Of a stretch of 64,000 nt of DNA, positions 1 to 8,352 are shown in pieces. How positions within the stretch are numbered: position 1 is the stretch's first letter; every line of letters begins with the position of its first letter. The notes under the pieces were generated by a model. It was not told the origin of the DNA. It worked only from the letters and a program-made list of their open reading frames with translations, and did not search any database. The translations under genes and the position numbers were made by a program. The DNA lies in assembly GCF_000196115.1 (NCBI RefSeq), contig NC_005027.1, forward strand, positions 4,402,001 through 4,466,000. The letters run 5' to 3'. The DNA is from Rhodopirellula baltica SH 1 (GTDB lineage Bacteria > Planctomycetota > Planctomycetia > Pirellulales > Pirellulaceae).

Positions 1-291
1 CGAGAGATTCTTGAGCGAGCCGGGCTGGCCATCATCGAATCCGATCTGGTTGGCGTGGAGCTTCCCGAAGGCCCCCAACCACTGCTCCGTGTTTGCACGG
101 CGTTGTTGCAAGCGGAACTGAACATCATCCAGGCGTACCCCTTGTTCATGCGTCCGCACGGCAAGCCAGCGGTCGCGATCATGGTAGAGAACATCGACTT
201 GGCGATGAAAACGCTGACGGAGAAAGGTTTCCGAATCATCACCGAGGATGACTTGGACGCTGACAATCTTCCGCCGCAAGACATCTACTGA
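1..291 (+). CDS. ACT-domain protein, C-terminal fragment
   Basis: The frame is open at the left edge, so only the last 96 residues are visible. They contain an ACT-like stretch (hydrophobic strand, then VENIDLAMKTLTEKGF, then a closing strand RIITEDDL), as in small tandem ACT proteins that bind amino acids or other small ligands. No catalytic domain is visible. The stop TGA lies at 289-291, and ferrochelatase begins 175 bases later on the same strand. What it binds cannot be told from this fragment, and it could also be the regulatory end of a larger protein. Confidence 0.6.
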   Translation, partial: REILERAGLAIIESDLVGVELPEGPQPLLRVCTALLQAELNIIQAYPLFMRPHGKPAVAIMVENIDLAMKTLTEKGFRIITEDDLDADNLPPQDIY

Positions 292-466
292 GTCGACTTG
301 CTTCTCAGGCCGCACCGTACGATGGTTGATCGCTCCGTACGATGGCCTTCCAAGGCCGTCGAATCCTATGCTGGCGACTTCCCACGGCCATCTGAATCAG
401 CAGGTTCGACAGCCTTGGAAGGACATCGCACATCTCATCCAACTGCCGCCTTCTTGACTTCCCGCC

Positions 467-1522
467 ATGAGTGAACTGCCTCCTTACGATTCGTTTTTGC
501 TGGTGTCCTTTGGAGGCCCGGAGGGGCAGGACGATGTGATGCCGTTTCTCGAAAACGTTTTGCGAGGCAAGAACGTGCCGCGCGAACGGATGCTGGAAGT
601 CGCCGAGCACTACAAACACTTCGGCGGTGTCAGCCCCATCAACGAGCAAAACCGTCAGCTTATCGCAGCACTGCAAAAGCGATTTGACGCCAACGGAATC
701 GACTTGCCGATCTACTGGGGCAATCGGAACTGGGATCCATACTTTGCCGACACGCTTCGCCAAATGAAGGCGGATGGCAAGAAGCGATCGCTGGCGTTTT
801 TCACCAGCATGTTCAGCTGCTACAGCGGTTGTCGCCAGTATCGCGAAAACATCATTCAGGCTCGCGAAGAAGTTGGCGAGGGAGCACCGCTGGTCGAGAA
901 AGTCCGGATGGGCTTCAACCATCCTGGCTTCATCGCTGCGATGGCGGACAACGTTTCAAAAGCGGCCCAAACCATCGGGGCATCGCCGGCCAGAACCAAA
1001 GTGCTGTTCACCGCCCACAGCATCCCGATGGGCATGGCTGACAATTGCGACTACGAAAAACAACTTCGAGAATCATGCCGTTTGGTTGCCGATGCTTGCG
1101 GTGCGGTGGATTGGGACTTGGTTTACCAAAGTCGCAGCGGGCCACCATCGCAGCCTTGGTTGGAACCAGACGTGCTGGACGCGATCGCCGAGATGGACGA
1201 CGCTAAAAAATTGGAATCGTTGGTGATCCTTCCGATCGGATTTGTCAGCGACCACATGGAGGTTCTGTTTGACTTGGACGAGGAAGCCGCCCAGCTTTGC
1301 CGAGAACGCGGAATCAAAATGGCACGAGCCTCCGCGGCGGGAACCCACCCAGATTTCGTCGAGATGATCTGCGGATTGGTGCAAGAACGGCTCGGAAAAC
1401 TGAACGAAAAACCCGCTCTAGGTGAACTGGGTCCCTGGCATGATGTCTGCCCGCAGGATTGCTGCTTGTACACGCCACGGCGGCCTCCGGTGGCGGGCGG
1501 GCGACCGGTTCAAGCCAATTGA
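467..1522 (+). CDS. hemH: Ferrochelatase
   Basis: A 351-residue protein of normal length for the ferrochelatase family, which inserts ferrous iron into a porphyrin at the end of heme synthesis. Visible marks are the N-terminal SFGGPEG, GGVSPINEQN near residue 53, FTAHSIPMGMAD near 187 holding the conserved histidine, and LPIGFVSDHMEVLFDLDEEA near 260 with the second active-site His and acidic residues. C118 and C122 sit in YSGCRQYREN, and C328, C332 and C333 near the C-terminus could form an iron-sulfur site as in actinobacterial enzymes. Whether its substrate is protoporphyrin or coproporphyrin is not decided. The ATG at 467 is the first good start. Confidence 0.95.
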   Translation: MSELPPYDSFLLVSFGGPEGQDDVMPFLENVLRGKNVPRERMLEVAEHYKHFGGVSPINEQNRQLIAALQKRFDANGIDLPIYWGNRNWDPYFADTLRQMKADGKKRSLAFFTSMFSCYSGCRQYRENIIQAREEVGEGAPLVEKVRMGFNHPGFIAAMADNVSKAAQTIGASPARTKVLFTAHSIPMGMADNCDYEKQLRESCRLVADACGAVDWDLVYQSRSGPPSQPWLEPDVLDAIAEMDDAKKLESLVILPIGFVSDHMEVLFDLDEEAAQLCRERGIKMARASAAGTHPDFVEMICGLVQERLGKLNEKPALGELGPWHDVCPQDCCLYTPRRPPVAGGRPVQAN

Positions 1523-1630
1523 TGCGGCGGCTAGAATCACCGACGAGCCATCCTGATTCCGGCCACATCGGCTTCGTCGTCTGTCCACGAAGCGGTGTTT
1601 CTGCCCCCTTTTCGATCCTTCGTGAGCACC

Positions 1631-1942
1631 ATGCCTCGACTCGCCCACCAAGTCTTCTTCACGACCAAAGACCGCAGCGACGAAACCATCAACGCGTTGT
1701 TGGACGATTGCCAAACCTATCTGAACGATCATCCCGGTTTGGTGAGCTTCGCCGTGGGACGCTGCGAGCCCGAATACGATCGTCCGGTCAACATGGACTT
1801 CGATGTGGTGCTGCATACAGTCTTCGAAGACCGTGCCGCCCATGACGCTTATCAAACAGCACCTCGGCACCTGGAATTCATCGAGCGTCAAAAACCCAAT
1901 TGGGCCGAAGTTCGCGTGTTCGATTCGAATCTTCGCGACTGA
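1631..1942 (+). CDS. Dabb-family stress-responsive dimeric alpha/beta-barrel protein
   Basis: A 103-residue protein matching the Dabb (PF07876) fold. It has an opening strand with H (LAHQVFFTTKD), a helix, a second strand LVSFAVGRCE, then DFDVVLHTVFEDRAAHDAYQTAPRHLEFIE, the typical closing helix. Members are small dimeric ferredoxin-like proteins with varied or unknown function. The ATG at 1631 is preferred because the upstream in-frame extension is not family-like. It lies between hemH and a peroxiredoxin on the same strand, but oxidative-stress involvement is only a guess from position. Confidence 0.8.
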   Translation: MPRLAHQVFFTTKDRSDETINALLDDCQTYLNDHPGLVSFAVGRCEPEYDRPVNMDFDVVLHTVFEDRAAHDAYQTAPRHLEFIERQKPNWAEVRVFDSNLRD

Positions 1943-1996
1943 TGCCATCCAACCTTCACAACCACGTTTCACTCTTTTTAAAAAGCTAATATCACC

Positions 1997-2593
1997 ATGA
2001 GTGTTTTGGTCACCCAAAAAGCCCCTGATTTCACCGCCACCGCCGTCATGCCCGATGGCACGTTCAAAGACGACTTCAAGTTGTCGGATTACAAGGGCAA
2101 GTACGTCCTGTTGTTCTTCTGGCCACTCGACTTCACTTTCGTCTGCCCAACCGAAATCATCGCGTTCAGCGACCGGGCCAAGGACTTCGAAGACCTCGGC
2201 GTGAACATTGTCGGCGTTTCGATCGACAGCCATTTCACTCACTTGGCATGGACCAACACGCCACGCAACGAAGGTGGCATTGGCAAGACCGCTTACCCAT
2301 TGGTCGCCGACTTGAACAAGCAAATCTCGCGTGATTACGACGTGCTGTTGGACGGCGGCGTCGCACTGCGTGGTTTGTTCTTGATCGACCAAGAAGGCGT
2401 TGTGCGTCACCAAGTCGTCAACGACTTGCCGCTGGGCCGCAGCGTCGACGAAGCACTGCGAATGGTCAAAGCCCTCCAGTACTTCGAAACCAATGGCGAA
2501 GTCTGCCCAGCCAACTGGCAAGAAGGCTCGCGTACAATCAAAGCGGACGTGGAAGGCAGCAAAGAGTTCTTCGGCGCCGAATACAAAAGCTAA
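1997..2593 (+). CDS. Typical 2-Cys peroxiredoxin (AhpC/Prx)
   Basis: A 198-residue thiol peroxidase that reduces hydrogen peroxide and organic peroxides in the cytoplasm. The peroxidatic cysteine is C50 in [10 protein letters not shown] and the resolving cysteine is C170 in GEVCPANW, the pattern of typical 2-Cys enzymes of the AhpC/Prx1 group. The length is normal. The start ATG follows an A/T-rich stretch with only a weak ribosome site (AAAAAGCT). No AhpF or thioredoxin reductase gene is adjacent, so the electron donor is not indicated. Confidence 0.95.
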   Translation: MSVLVTQKAPDFTATAVMPDGTFKDDFKLSDYKGKYVLLFFWPLDFTFVCPTEIIAFSDRAKDFEDLGVNIVGVSIDSHFTHLAWTNTPRNEGGIGKTAYPLVADLNKQISRDYDVLLDGGVALRGLFLIDQEGVVRHQVVNDLPLGRSVDEALRMVKALQYFETNGEVCPANWQEGSRTIKADVEGSKEFFGAEYKS

Positions 2594-2614
2594 GCAAGCA
2601 ATCGAGCTGATCCC

Positions 2615-3322
2615 ATGTGGCAATTTCAAGATTTCGCGGCGCCGACCCCTGGCTCCGCTTGTGACCAGAACGCAGGCCAGTGCTTCACCGCGCACTGGAA
2701 TGCGGACGGGCACGACTGGGTTTGCCACACCGCGGGCGGTTCCAAAGGAATCAGCTTCGGCGATCCCGATGGTTCTTTGCACGTGAACTTGTTGCCGGTT
2801 GGCGACGACGCGCTTCCCGTCGCCACGGAACAATCCGTCCGAGGCGACGTTTGGAACGTGACGCTTCCTCAAGCCGACAGCCAGTACTCACTTCGTCTGG
2901 CTCTGCGAGTCGTGGAAGCCACGGAAACTCGACTGGTCATTGAACCCACGCTGTCGATTCAAACACTGTTGCTGGACACGCACCCAACGCTCGACCTGAC
3001 CGCCTTGGGCGATTGCGGCGTGATCTTCGACGAGGGCGACACCCTGGGTGACGGCAGTCCACCGATTTCAACCGTTCAATTGCATGGTGAAACCGGCTCC
3101 ATCGCCGTGCTGCTCGCACCCACCGACGCCCCGTTCACGACCGATTTGCGTCGAGAAGGGCACCTGCAACTGCGTCTCTTCGGCGAATTCCTAGAAAAAG
3201 GCGTGATCCGCAAGGCTCGGCCTTGGATTGTGCTGGATCGCTCCGAACAGGGCGTTTCCGAGGCGGATCTCCAAGCGTATTTGAAACGATTGTGCGAAAC
3301 GCCCCTGCCTTTGACGGCTTGA
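2615..3322 (+). CDS. Hypothetical protein, beta-rich, 235 aa
   Basis: Not recognised. The protein starts 22 bases after the peroxiredoxin stop and is probably cotranscribed with it. It has no signal peptide or membrane segment. It is rich in beta-type alternation (RLALRVVEATETRLVIEPTLSIQTLLL) and ends with a short helical tail, DLQAYLKRLCETPL. The N-terminal half has scattered cysteines (C20, C27, C42) and WNADGHDWVCHTAGG. It may be a cytoplasmic beta-sandwich protein of limited distribution. No function is assigned. Confidence 0.7.
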   Translation: MWQFQDFAAPTPGSACDQNAGQCFTAHWNADGHDWVCHTAGGSKGISFGDPDGSLHVNLLPVGDDALPVATEQSVRGDVWNVTLPQADSQYSLRLALRVVEATETRLVIEPTLSIQTLLLDTHPTLDLTALGDCGVIFDEGDTLGDGSPPISTVQLHGETGSIAVLLAPTDAPFTTDLRREGHLQLRLFGEFLEKGVIRKARPWIVLDRSEQGVSEADLQAYLKRLCETPLPLTA

Positions 3323-3442
3323 GCTTGCGTTTTTGGACCTCCAGGCTGCCTCGCGCATTGAGTTTGGCTTTTCAAGAACGCGTCGGGCGGCAAGAATAGC
3401 GGGCTTCCCCACCCGCCTCCCTTCTGATTGGCCGACAGTTCA

Positions 3443-5911
3443 GTGGAACGCCGACTATTTTCGTTCATCCTCTCGTCGATGGCGTTTTTCCTGATCTACA
3501 TGTCCCTTCGGACCATGTTCGCGCCACCACTGCCACCGGAGGAAGACGCGATCGCCGAAGTCGACGGCGAAACCGTTGAACCAGCCGAGGACTTGGTTGC
3601 CGACACGGATGCATCCGAGCCCGGCGAAGGTGAAGGCGAAGAAGCTAACGAAGACACGGATGCGGTTGAGCGTCCCAGCTCGCCAACATGGTCGACCCTC
3701 GGTTCCATGGATCCGACCAGTGGCTATGTGATGCTGGTGACATTGAACAGTCGCGGCGGTGGCATCGAACGAATTGAACTGACCGAACGCAAAGAGAACG
3801 GACGTCTGAAATACCGACGCGTCGATGTTCGCTCCGGCTACCTCGGCTACTTGGCCGCCGACCCGACCGCCACGGATCTCGGGATCCGAGTCAACGTGGT
3901 CGGACCGGGAACTCCCGCGGATCTGGCGACCGCTTCCGGCGTGCAAGGTGGCCTGAAACCCGGCGACATCATCACCGGGTTCAACCAAAACAACGTCAAC
4001 AACCTGTCCATGCTTCGCGAAGCGATGCTGGAAACCAAACCAGGCGAATCCGCCACCGTCACGGTTCTGCGGAACGAGAAATCGATCGACTTCACGACCA
4101 CGCTGACCGAACACCCGCTGGACTTGATTCGATTGGCTGAACACGGTGGCGACGATGAAGTCGAAGGCAACCTCTCGCGGCTTTCCTGCCTGCTGACGGT
4201 GGGACGCGTCGGTCGCCGCGAAATTCAATCCGGCGAGAAGACCATCGAAGGCATGGTCGACACCGGCGATCTGATTTGGGATGCCTCCCAAGACGGGGAC
4301 AACGTTTCCTACCAGCTGCAGTTGTCCGACTCTGAGATGAAGCCGGCTTCGGGTAAATCAGTCGGACTGCAACGGACCTACTCGCTGAAACCAGACAGCT
4401 ACTCGCTGGACATGGACGTTCAGATCGACAACCGCGCCGAGGAAGCCCAAGAGCTGGCTTACCGAATCGAAGGTGCCAACGGCATCACGCTGGAAGGCTG
4501 GTGGTACAGCAACAAAATCAGTCCCAACTGGGGCGGCTCGGCCGCTCGCGACATCGTCTACAAAACCACCGCCGAAGGTCACGAACTGGTCTCCGGTTAC
4601 GCACTGTTGAAGCGGGCGAAGAACGAATCCGAAGCGGATGACCAAACACTGTTCGCTCCCGATTCCGCACCACCGGCTCGCAACCTGAGTTACATCGGCG
4701 TCGATGCCCAGTACTTCACCGTCGCGATGTTGCCACCGGAAGGACAAGAGTCACTCAAGACATTCCGTCGTGCCGCCGCGAATATTATCGCCGACCCAAG
4801 TGCTGTTCCCGACAACAAAGAACGCGCCGTCAACGCCAGCTTCTATCTCGACAGTGCCATCGCAGACGTGCCCCCGGGATCGTCGCTCAAACAATCACTC
4901 CGATTGTTCGCTGGGCCCAAACAGCCCGACGTGATGGAAGCCTACGGTTTGGGCGACTGCATCTACTACGGTTGGTTCTCGTTCGTCGCTAAACCTCTTG
5001 GCGGGTTGCTGCACCTGTTTTCCAACGTCGGCAACTACGCCTTGGCAATCGTTCTGCTGACACTGTGTGTGCGAGGTCTGATGTTCCCGCTTTCGCGAAA
5101 AGCGGCGATCAACGCTCAACGCATGCAAGAGTTGGCACCTGAGCTGAAGAAGATTGCCGAGAAGCACAAAGACGACATGGAAGCTCGCGTCCGAGCCCAA
5201 CGGGAACTGCAACAACGCGTCGGGTTCAACCCGATGGCGGGCTGTGCCCCCATGTTCCTGCAGTTGCCAATTTTCATTGGCTTGTACCGAACACTCTCCG
5301 TCGACATTGAACTGCGACAAGCTGCGTTTGCCTCGTGGACCACCTGGGCGTCAAACCTGGCCGCTCCCGACATGATGTATTACTGGGGCGACTGGATGTG
5401 GGACTACTTGGGAGGCCGCGGCACCGGTTGGTTGGGTCCGTACTTCAACATCCTGCCGATGATCGTGGTTTCGTTGTTCCTGGCTCAGCAAAAGATGTTC
5501 ATGCCACCGGCTACGGACGAGCAAACGGCGATGACGCAGAAGATGATGAACTACATGACGTTGGTCATGGGCTTGTTCTTCTTCCGTGTCCCGGCTGGTT
5601 TGTGCATCTACTTCATCACCAGCAGTCTGTGGGGAATCGGCGAGCGGATCTTGGTCAAGAAAACGCTGCCATCGAAGCCTCACTTCGATCCAGCAACCCT
5701 GCAGGGCGCCGCCGCGGGTGGCGGCACGGTCGATGGCAAAGTCAACAATTCGGCGGGTGCCAATGGAAAGAAAAGCTCCGACGGCAAACCCAAAACGATG
5801 GCCGACCGACTTCGCGAGCGATTGGGAACTCCCGAAGAAGAAGCCGCCCCGCTACCCAAAGATCGCAAACGCCCACCATCGAAGAAGCCCGGCAACAAGA
5901 AACGCCGCTAG
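3443..5911 (+). CDS. yidC: Membrane protein insertase YidC with a PDZ insert
   Basis: About 822 residues, much longer than the roughly 550 of E. coli YidC. Order: an N-terminal membrane anchor ([17 protein letters not shown]), an acidic Glu/Asp-rich linker, the periplasmic beta domain interrupted near residues 145-215 by a PDZ-like module ([20 protein letters not shown] and VTVLRNEK), then the conserved insertase core near 500-740 ([39 protein letters not shown]). It ends in a very basic tail rich in [14 protein letters not shown]. It inserts proteins into the inner membrane with or without SecYEG. GTG at 3443 is preferred because family members begin MERRL; TTG at 3428 is an alternative. The usual rnpA-yidC neighbourhood is absent. 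Confidence 0.93.
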
Positions 5912-6140
5912 CGTCTTAAGACCCCCGACCGCGCAGCGGGAGGGTTCGGATAACGAGCGTTCAGCGAGATTTCTGGGGGAGGGCAATCCGCGCCACGTCC
6001 CACGCTCGGCCCCCTCCCTCGCGTATGCCTGAACGGCGTCGCTTGACCTCCCCCAAAACTTCGTTTCGGGAGAGGTGCGCAGGGTGAAAATCCGCCGGAA
6101 AGCGTTCTCTGAAAACGGCAGGCCGCAGCTTCGCGTACTG

Positions 6141-6200
6141 CGAGGCCAGAGTAGAACCGTTGTCTCAACTGTTCCGCCGGGCAACCCTCAACGGCCAGGC
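6141..6200. repeat. Dispersed 60-bp repeat, copy 1
   Basis: Matches 12697-12756 at about 55 of 60 bases by eye with no gaps. It contains an AACCGTTG / CAACTGTT inverted repeat with a 3-base loop. The same hairpin recurs in the opposite orientation in the 49-50 kb repeats. Confidence 0.8.
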
Positions 6201-6290
6201 CTCATCACCATCCATCAAGGTCCGAAGGGGCGACAGATCCATTGTCAGAGTCGTCAGGCCCCGGAACGATGAACCACTCAAACAGCTCAG

Positions 6291-6313
6291 GCCGACGGAG
6301 GGCCTCCGTCGGC
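6291..6313. repeat. Perfect inverted repeat, 10-bp arms
   Basis: GCCGACGGAG, loop GGC, then CTCCGTCGGC. An identical copy lies at 12624-12646, and in both places it is followed by CAAGTAACTC-like sequence. It is not followed by a T-run, so a simple terminator is unlikely. Confidence 0.8.
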
Positions 6314-6420
6314 AACAGGTAACTCAACACTCCCACGACAACCTCGTCCGTGACAATGCCGGTGAATGTCGACCGCAACGCGGTGCAGGCGAATACGCCG
6401 ATTTCTTGACGTTGCGATCG

Positions 6421-6433
6421 GGGCAGGGCAGGG
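6421..6433 (+). other. KOPS-like octamer, overlapping pair
   Basis: Two GGGCAGGG copies overlap by three bases (6421-6428 and 6426-6433). It lies in the gap just beyond the 3' end of the CAP gene. It points right, towards the proposed terminus. GGGGAGGG at 5976-5983 is a further same-strand match to GGGNAGGG. Confidence 0.65.
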
Positions 6434-6440
6434 CGGAGTG

Positions 6441-7178
6441 TCATTCCGCCACTTCCCAACCTTTCTTTGTCAAAACCAGCTCCTGCGACTTGTCCACTGT
6501 CCTTGCTTCCAAGCCATCAACTCGAAACGTGGTTGGAAAGCAGCGTTTCATGCTCACGGTCGTCCGTGGCGGCATCTCGAACTCGTCGACACTCTCGTTG
6601 GTTTCGATCGACACCGTTTGAGCTTTGCCGGAACGGTTTAGCACCGAGATCTCAATCTGCGCTGATTTGGGTCGACCAAACAAATGAACGGCGTAGTAAG
6701 TCGTTTGATCTTTCGTCGCGACAGCCGCCCCCGTTTGCGTGATGTGTTTGGCCACGATGTTCTCATGGTGCGGCGGTGAATCGATCCATCCCGGAACAAA
6801 GATATCAATCAAACTCTTCGCAGTGACTTCACCAGTGTTGGTGCGATAAGCAATGTTCTCTCTCACGACGCAGTACTCGTACCCCGCCGCTTCGGCACGC
6901 TCCGCCGGCGTCTTGCCATCCGCGTGATGACCGTACTTGCCCGATTCAGCCATGAACTCCGCAAACTTCTTCGCGGTTGCCTGCAACTCGTCGTTCACCT
7001 GCAACTGACCGAGCCCCTTCTTTTTGCGGTAGTCGTTGATTTGCTTGACGATTGCCTCTTCCACTTGCGTGACCAATTCGCCATCGCTTTCCGAATCAGC
7101 AGCGACCGCCGTCGATTCCTCTTGAGCCATCAACGGACCGACAAACAACAGACATCCAAGCATCAACCAACCACGCAC
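6441..7178 (-). CDS. Secreted CAP-domain (SCP-like) protein
   Basis: A 245-residue protein with a signal peptide (GWLMLGCLLFVGPLMAQ) followed by a CAP/SCP domain near residues 40-160: INDYRKKKGLGQLQVNDEL, then GHHADGKTPAERAEAAGYEYC, RENIAYR and WIDSPPHHENIV, which carries the paired histidines of the family cavity. A beta-rich C-terminal part follows. Bacterial CAP proteins are exported and of mostly unknown function. GTG at 7178 is chosen because AGGAG sits seven bases upstream and the protein then begins directly with its signal peptide; a longer frame adds 21 unsupported residues. Confidence 0.85.
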   Translation of the reverse strand: MRGWLMLGCLLFVGPLMAQEESTAVAADSESDGELVTQVEEAIVKQINDYRKKKGLGQLQVNDELQATAKKFAEFMAESGKYGHHADGKTPAERAEAAGYEYCVVRENIAYRTNTGEVTAKSLIDIFVPGWIDSPPHHENIVAKHITQTGAAVATKDQTTYYAVHLFGRPKSAQIEISVLNRSGKAQTVSIETNESVDEFEMPPRTTVSMKRCFPTTFRVDGLEARTVDKSQELVLTKKGWEVAE

Positions 7179-7415
7179 TGCATCACTCCTGGTAGAGAAT
7201 TTGAATTGAAACCGAATCACCCAATGAGCAGCATGATGCAATCGTCATGCCTATTCTTTGCCTCGTCTGTTTCGTCACAGCGCCGACCCAAATCAATCGG
7301 TCACGACCAGCGATTCCCTCCGCCTTCACCGAGCTGGTAAAACGTGTCGCACCCCTGATCAACAGCGCCCCTTTCGCTGTCCCCACTCACTGATTTGACA
7401 CCGTCCCAACTCAGC

Positions 7416-8156
7416 ATGCGAATTCAAGCTCCTTCTTTCGTCGATCTCGAAACGCCCACCGGTCCGATGCGGACGCATTTGTTTCGCCCGGACGGTCCCG
7501 GCCGCTATCCCGGTGTGATTCTTTACAGCGAGATCTACCAGATGACGGCGCCGATCGCTCGCACCGCTGCTGTGCTGGCGGGACACGGTTTGCTGGTCGC
7601 CGTTCCGGATGTCTACCACGAGTACACCGAACTGGGCGAGTCATTCGCGTACGACAAAGAAGGCACCGACCGCGGCAACCGATTGAAGATCGAAAAGGAA
7701 ATCGCCGCCTACGATGCCGACGCTCGATCCGTCATCGACTTTTTTGGCAGTGACGAAGGCTGCACCGGAAAAGTCGGCACGGTTGGCATCTGCCTTGGCG
7801 GCCACCTGGCATTTCGGGCAGCGATGAACGAGGAAGTCAAAGCCGGAGTCTGCTTCTACGCCACCGACATTCATAAACGAAGTCTCGGCAAAGGCATGCA
7901 CGACAACAGCCTCGACCGCATCCCAGAGATTCAGGCCGAGATGCTGATGATTTGGGGTAGGCAAGACCCACATATCCCAGCCGAAGGACGCCGGATGATT
8001 TACGACGCGATGACTGCTGCCGGCGTCAGTTTTTCCTGGCACGAATTCAATGGCGAGCACGCTTTCATGCGAGACGAGGGGCATCGCTACGACCCAGAAC
8101 TCGCCTTGCTGCTCAACTCCATGGCGTGCCAACACCTCAACCGCCATCTGCGGTAG
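7416..8156 (+). CDS. Dienelactone hydrolase family protein
   Basis: About 246 residues with an alpha/beta-hydrolase fold. The nucleophile elbow is GICLGGH, with cysteine as in dienelactone hydrolase. The acid is likely the Asp in WGRQDPHIP, and the histidine is in NGEHAFMRDEGHRYD near the end. Members cleave cyclic esters or related carboxylic esters, and the real substrate here is unknown. ATG at 7416 begins the conserved part; TTG at 7395 is also possible. It is divergent from the CAP gene, so the 237-base gap between them should hold both promoters, though none stands out. Confidence 0.88.
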   Translation: MRIQAPSFVDLETPTGPMRTHLFRPDGPGRYPGVILYSEIYQMTAPIARTAAVLAGHGLLVAVPDVYHEYTELGESFAYDKEGTDRGNRLKIEKEIAAYDADARSVIDFFGSDEGCTGKVGTVGICLGGHLAFRAAMNEEVKAGVCFYATDIHKRSLGKGMHDNSLDRIPEIQAEMLMIWGRQDPHIPAEGRRMIYDAMTAAGVSFSWHEFNGEHAFMRDEGHRYDPELALLLNSMACQHLNRHLR

Positions 8157-8352
8157 CGGCTGAGAAAGCGAATCCCCCGCCGATTCGCGATCTCACTTCG
8201 CAATTCGGGGTTGGTCGGAAAATCGTCCCACTTACGAATGAGCGACGATCGCGTATCCTTTGCGGTTCGTTTTCGCGAAATTCGGACCATCCGCCAGCTC
8301 CTGGGGGATCGTCCCGTAGCTTTCTTCCCCTCGAACCCTTTGATTTCGACCC

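Larger units (their letters stand above)
5912..6440. repeat. Repeat-rich intergenic region
   Basis: A 529-base gap with no convincing gene. It holds a 60-base element (6141-6200) repeated at 12697-12756, a perfect inverted repeat with 10-base arms (6291-6313) also found at 12624-12646, an AAGGTCCGAAGGG motif near 6220 also seen near 12930, and a tandem GGGCAGGG pair at 6421. Open frames here read through these repeats and look non-coding. Confidence 0.75.

Noticed and set aside
1418..2872. 484-codon open frame on the - strand
   Set aside because: It lies opposite hemH, the Dabb gene and the peroxiredoxin, crosses gene borders, and has no family likeness. High GC at third positions produces such antisense frames.
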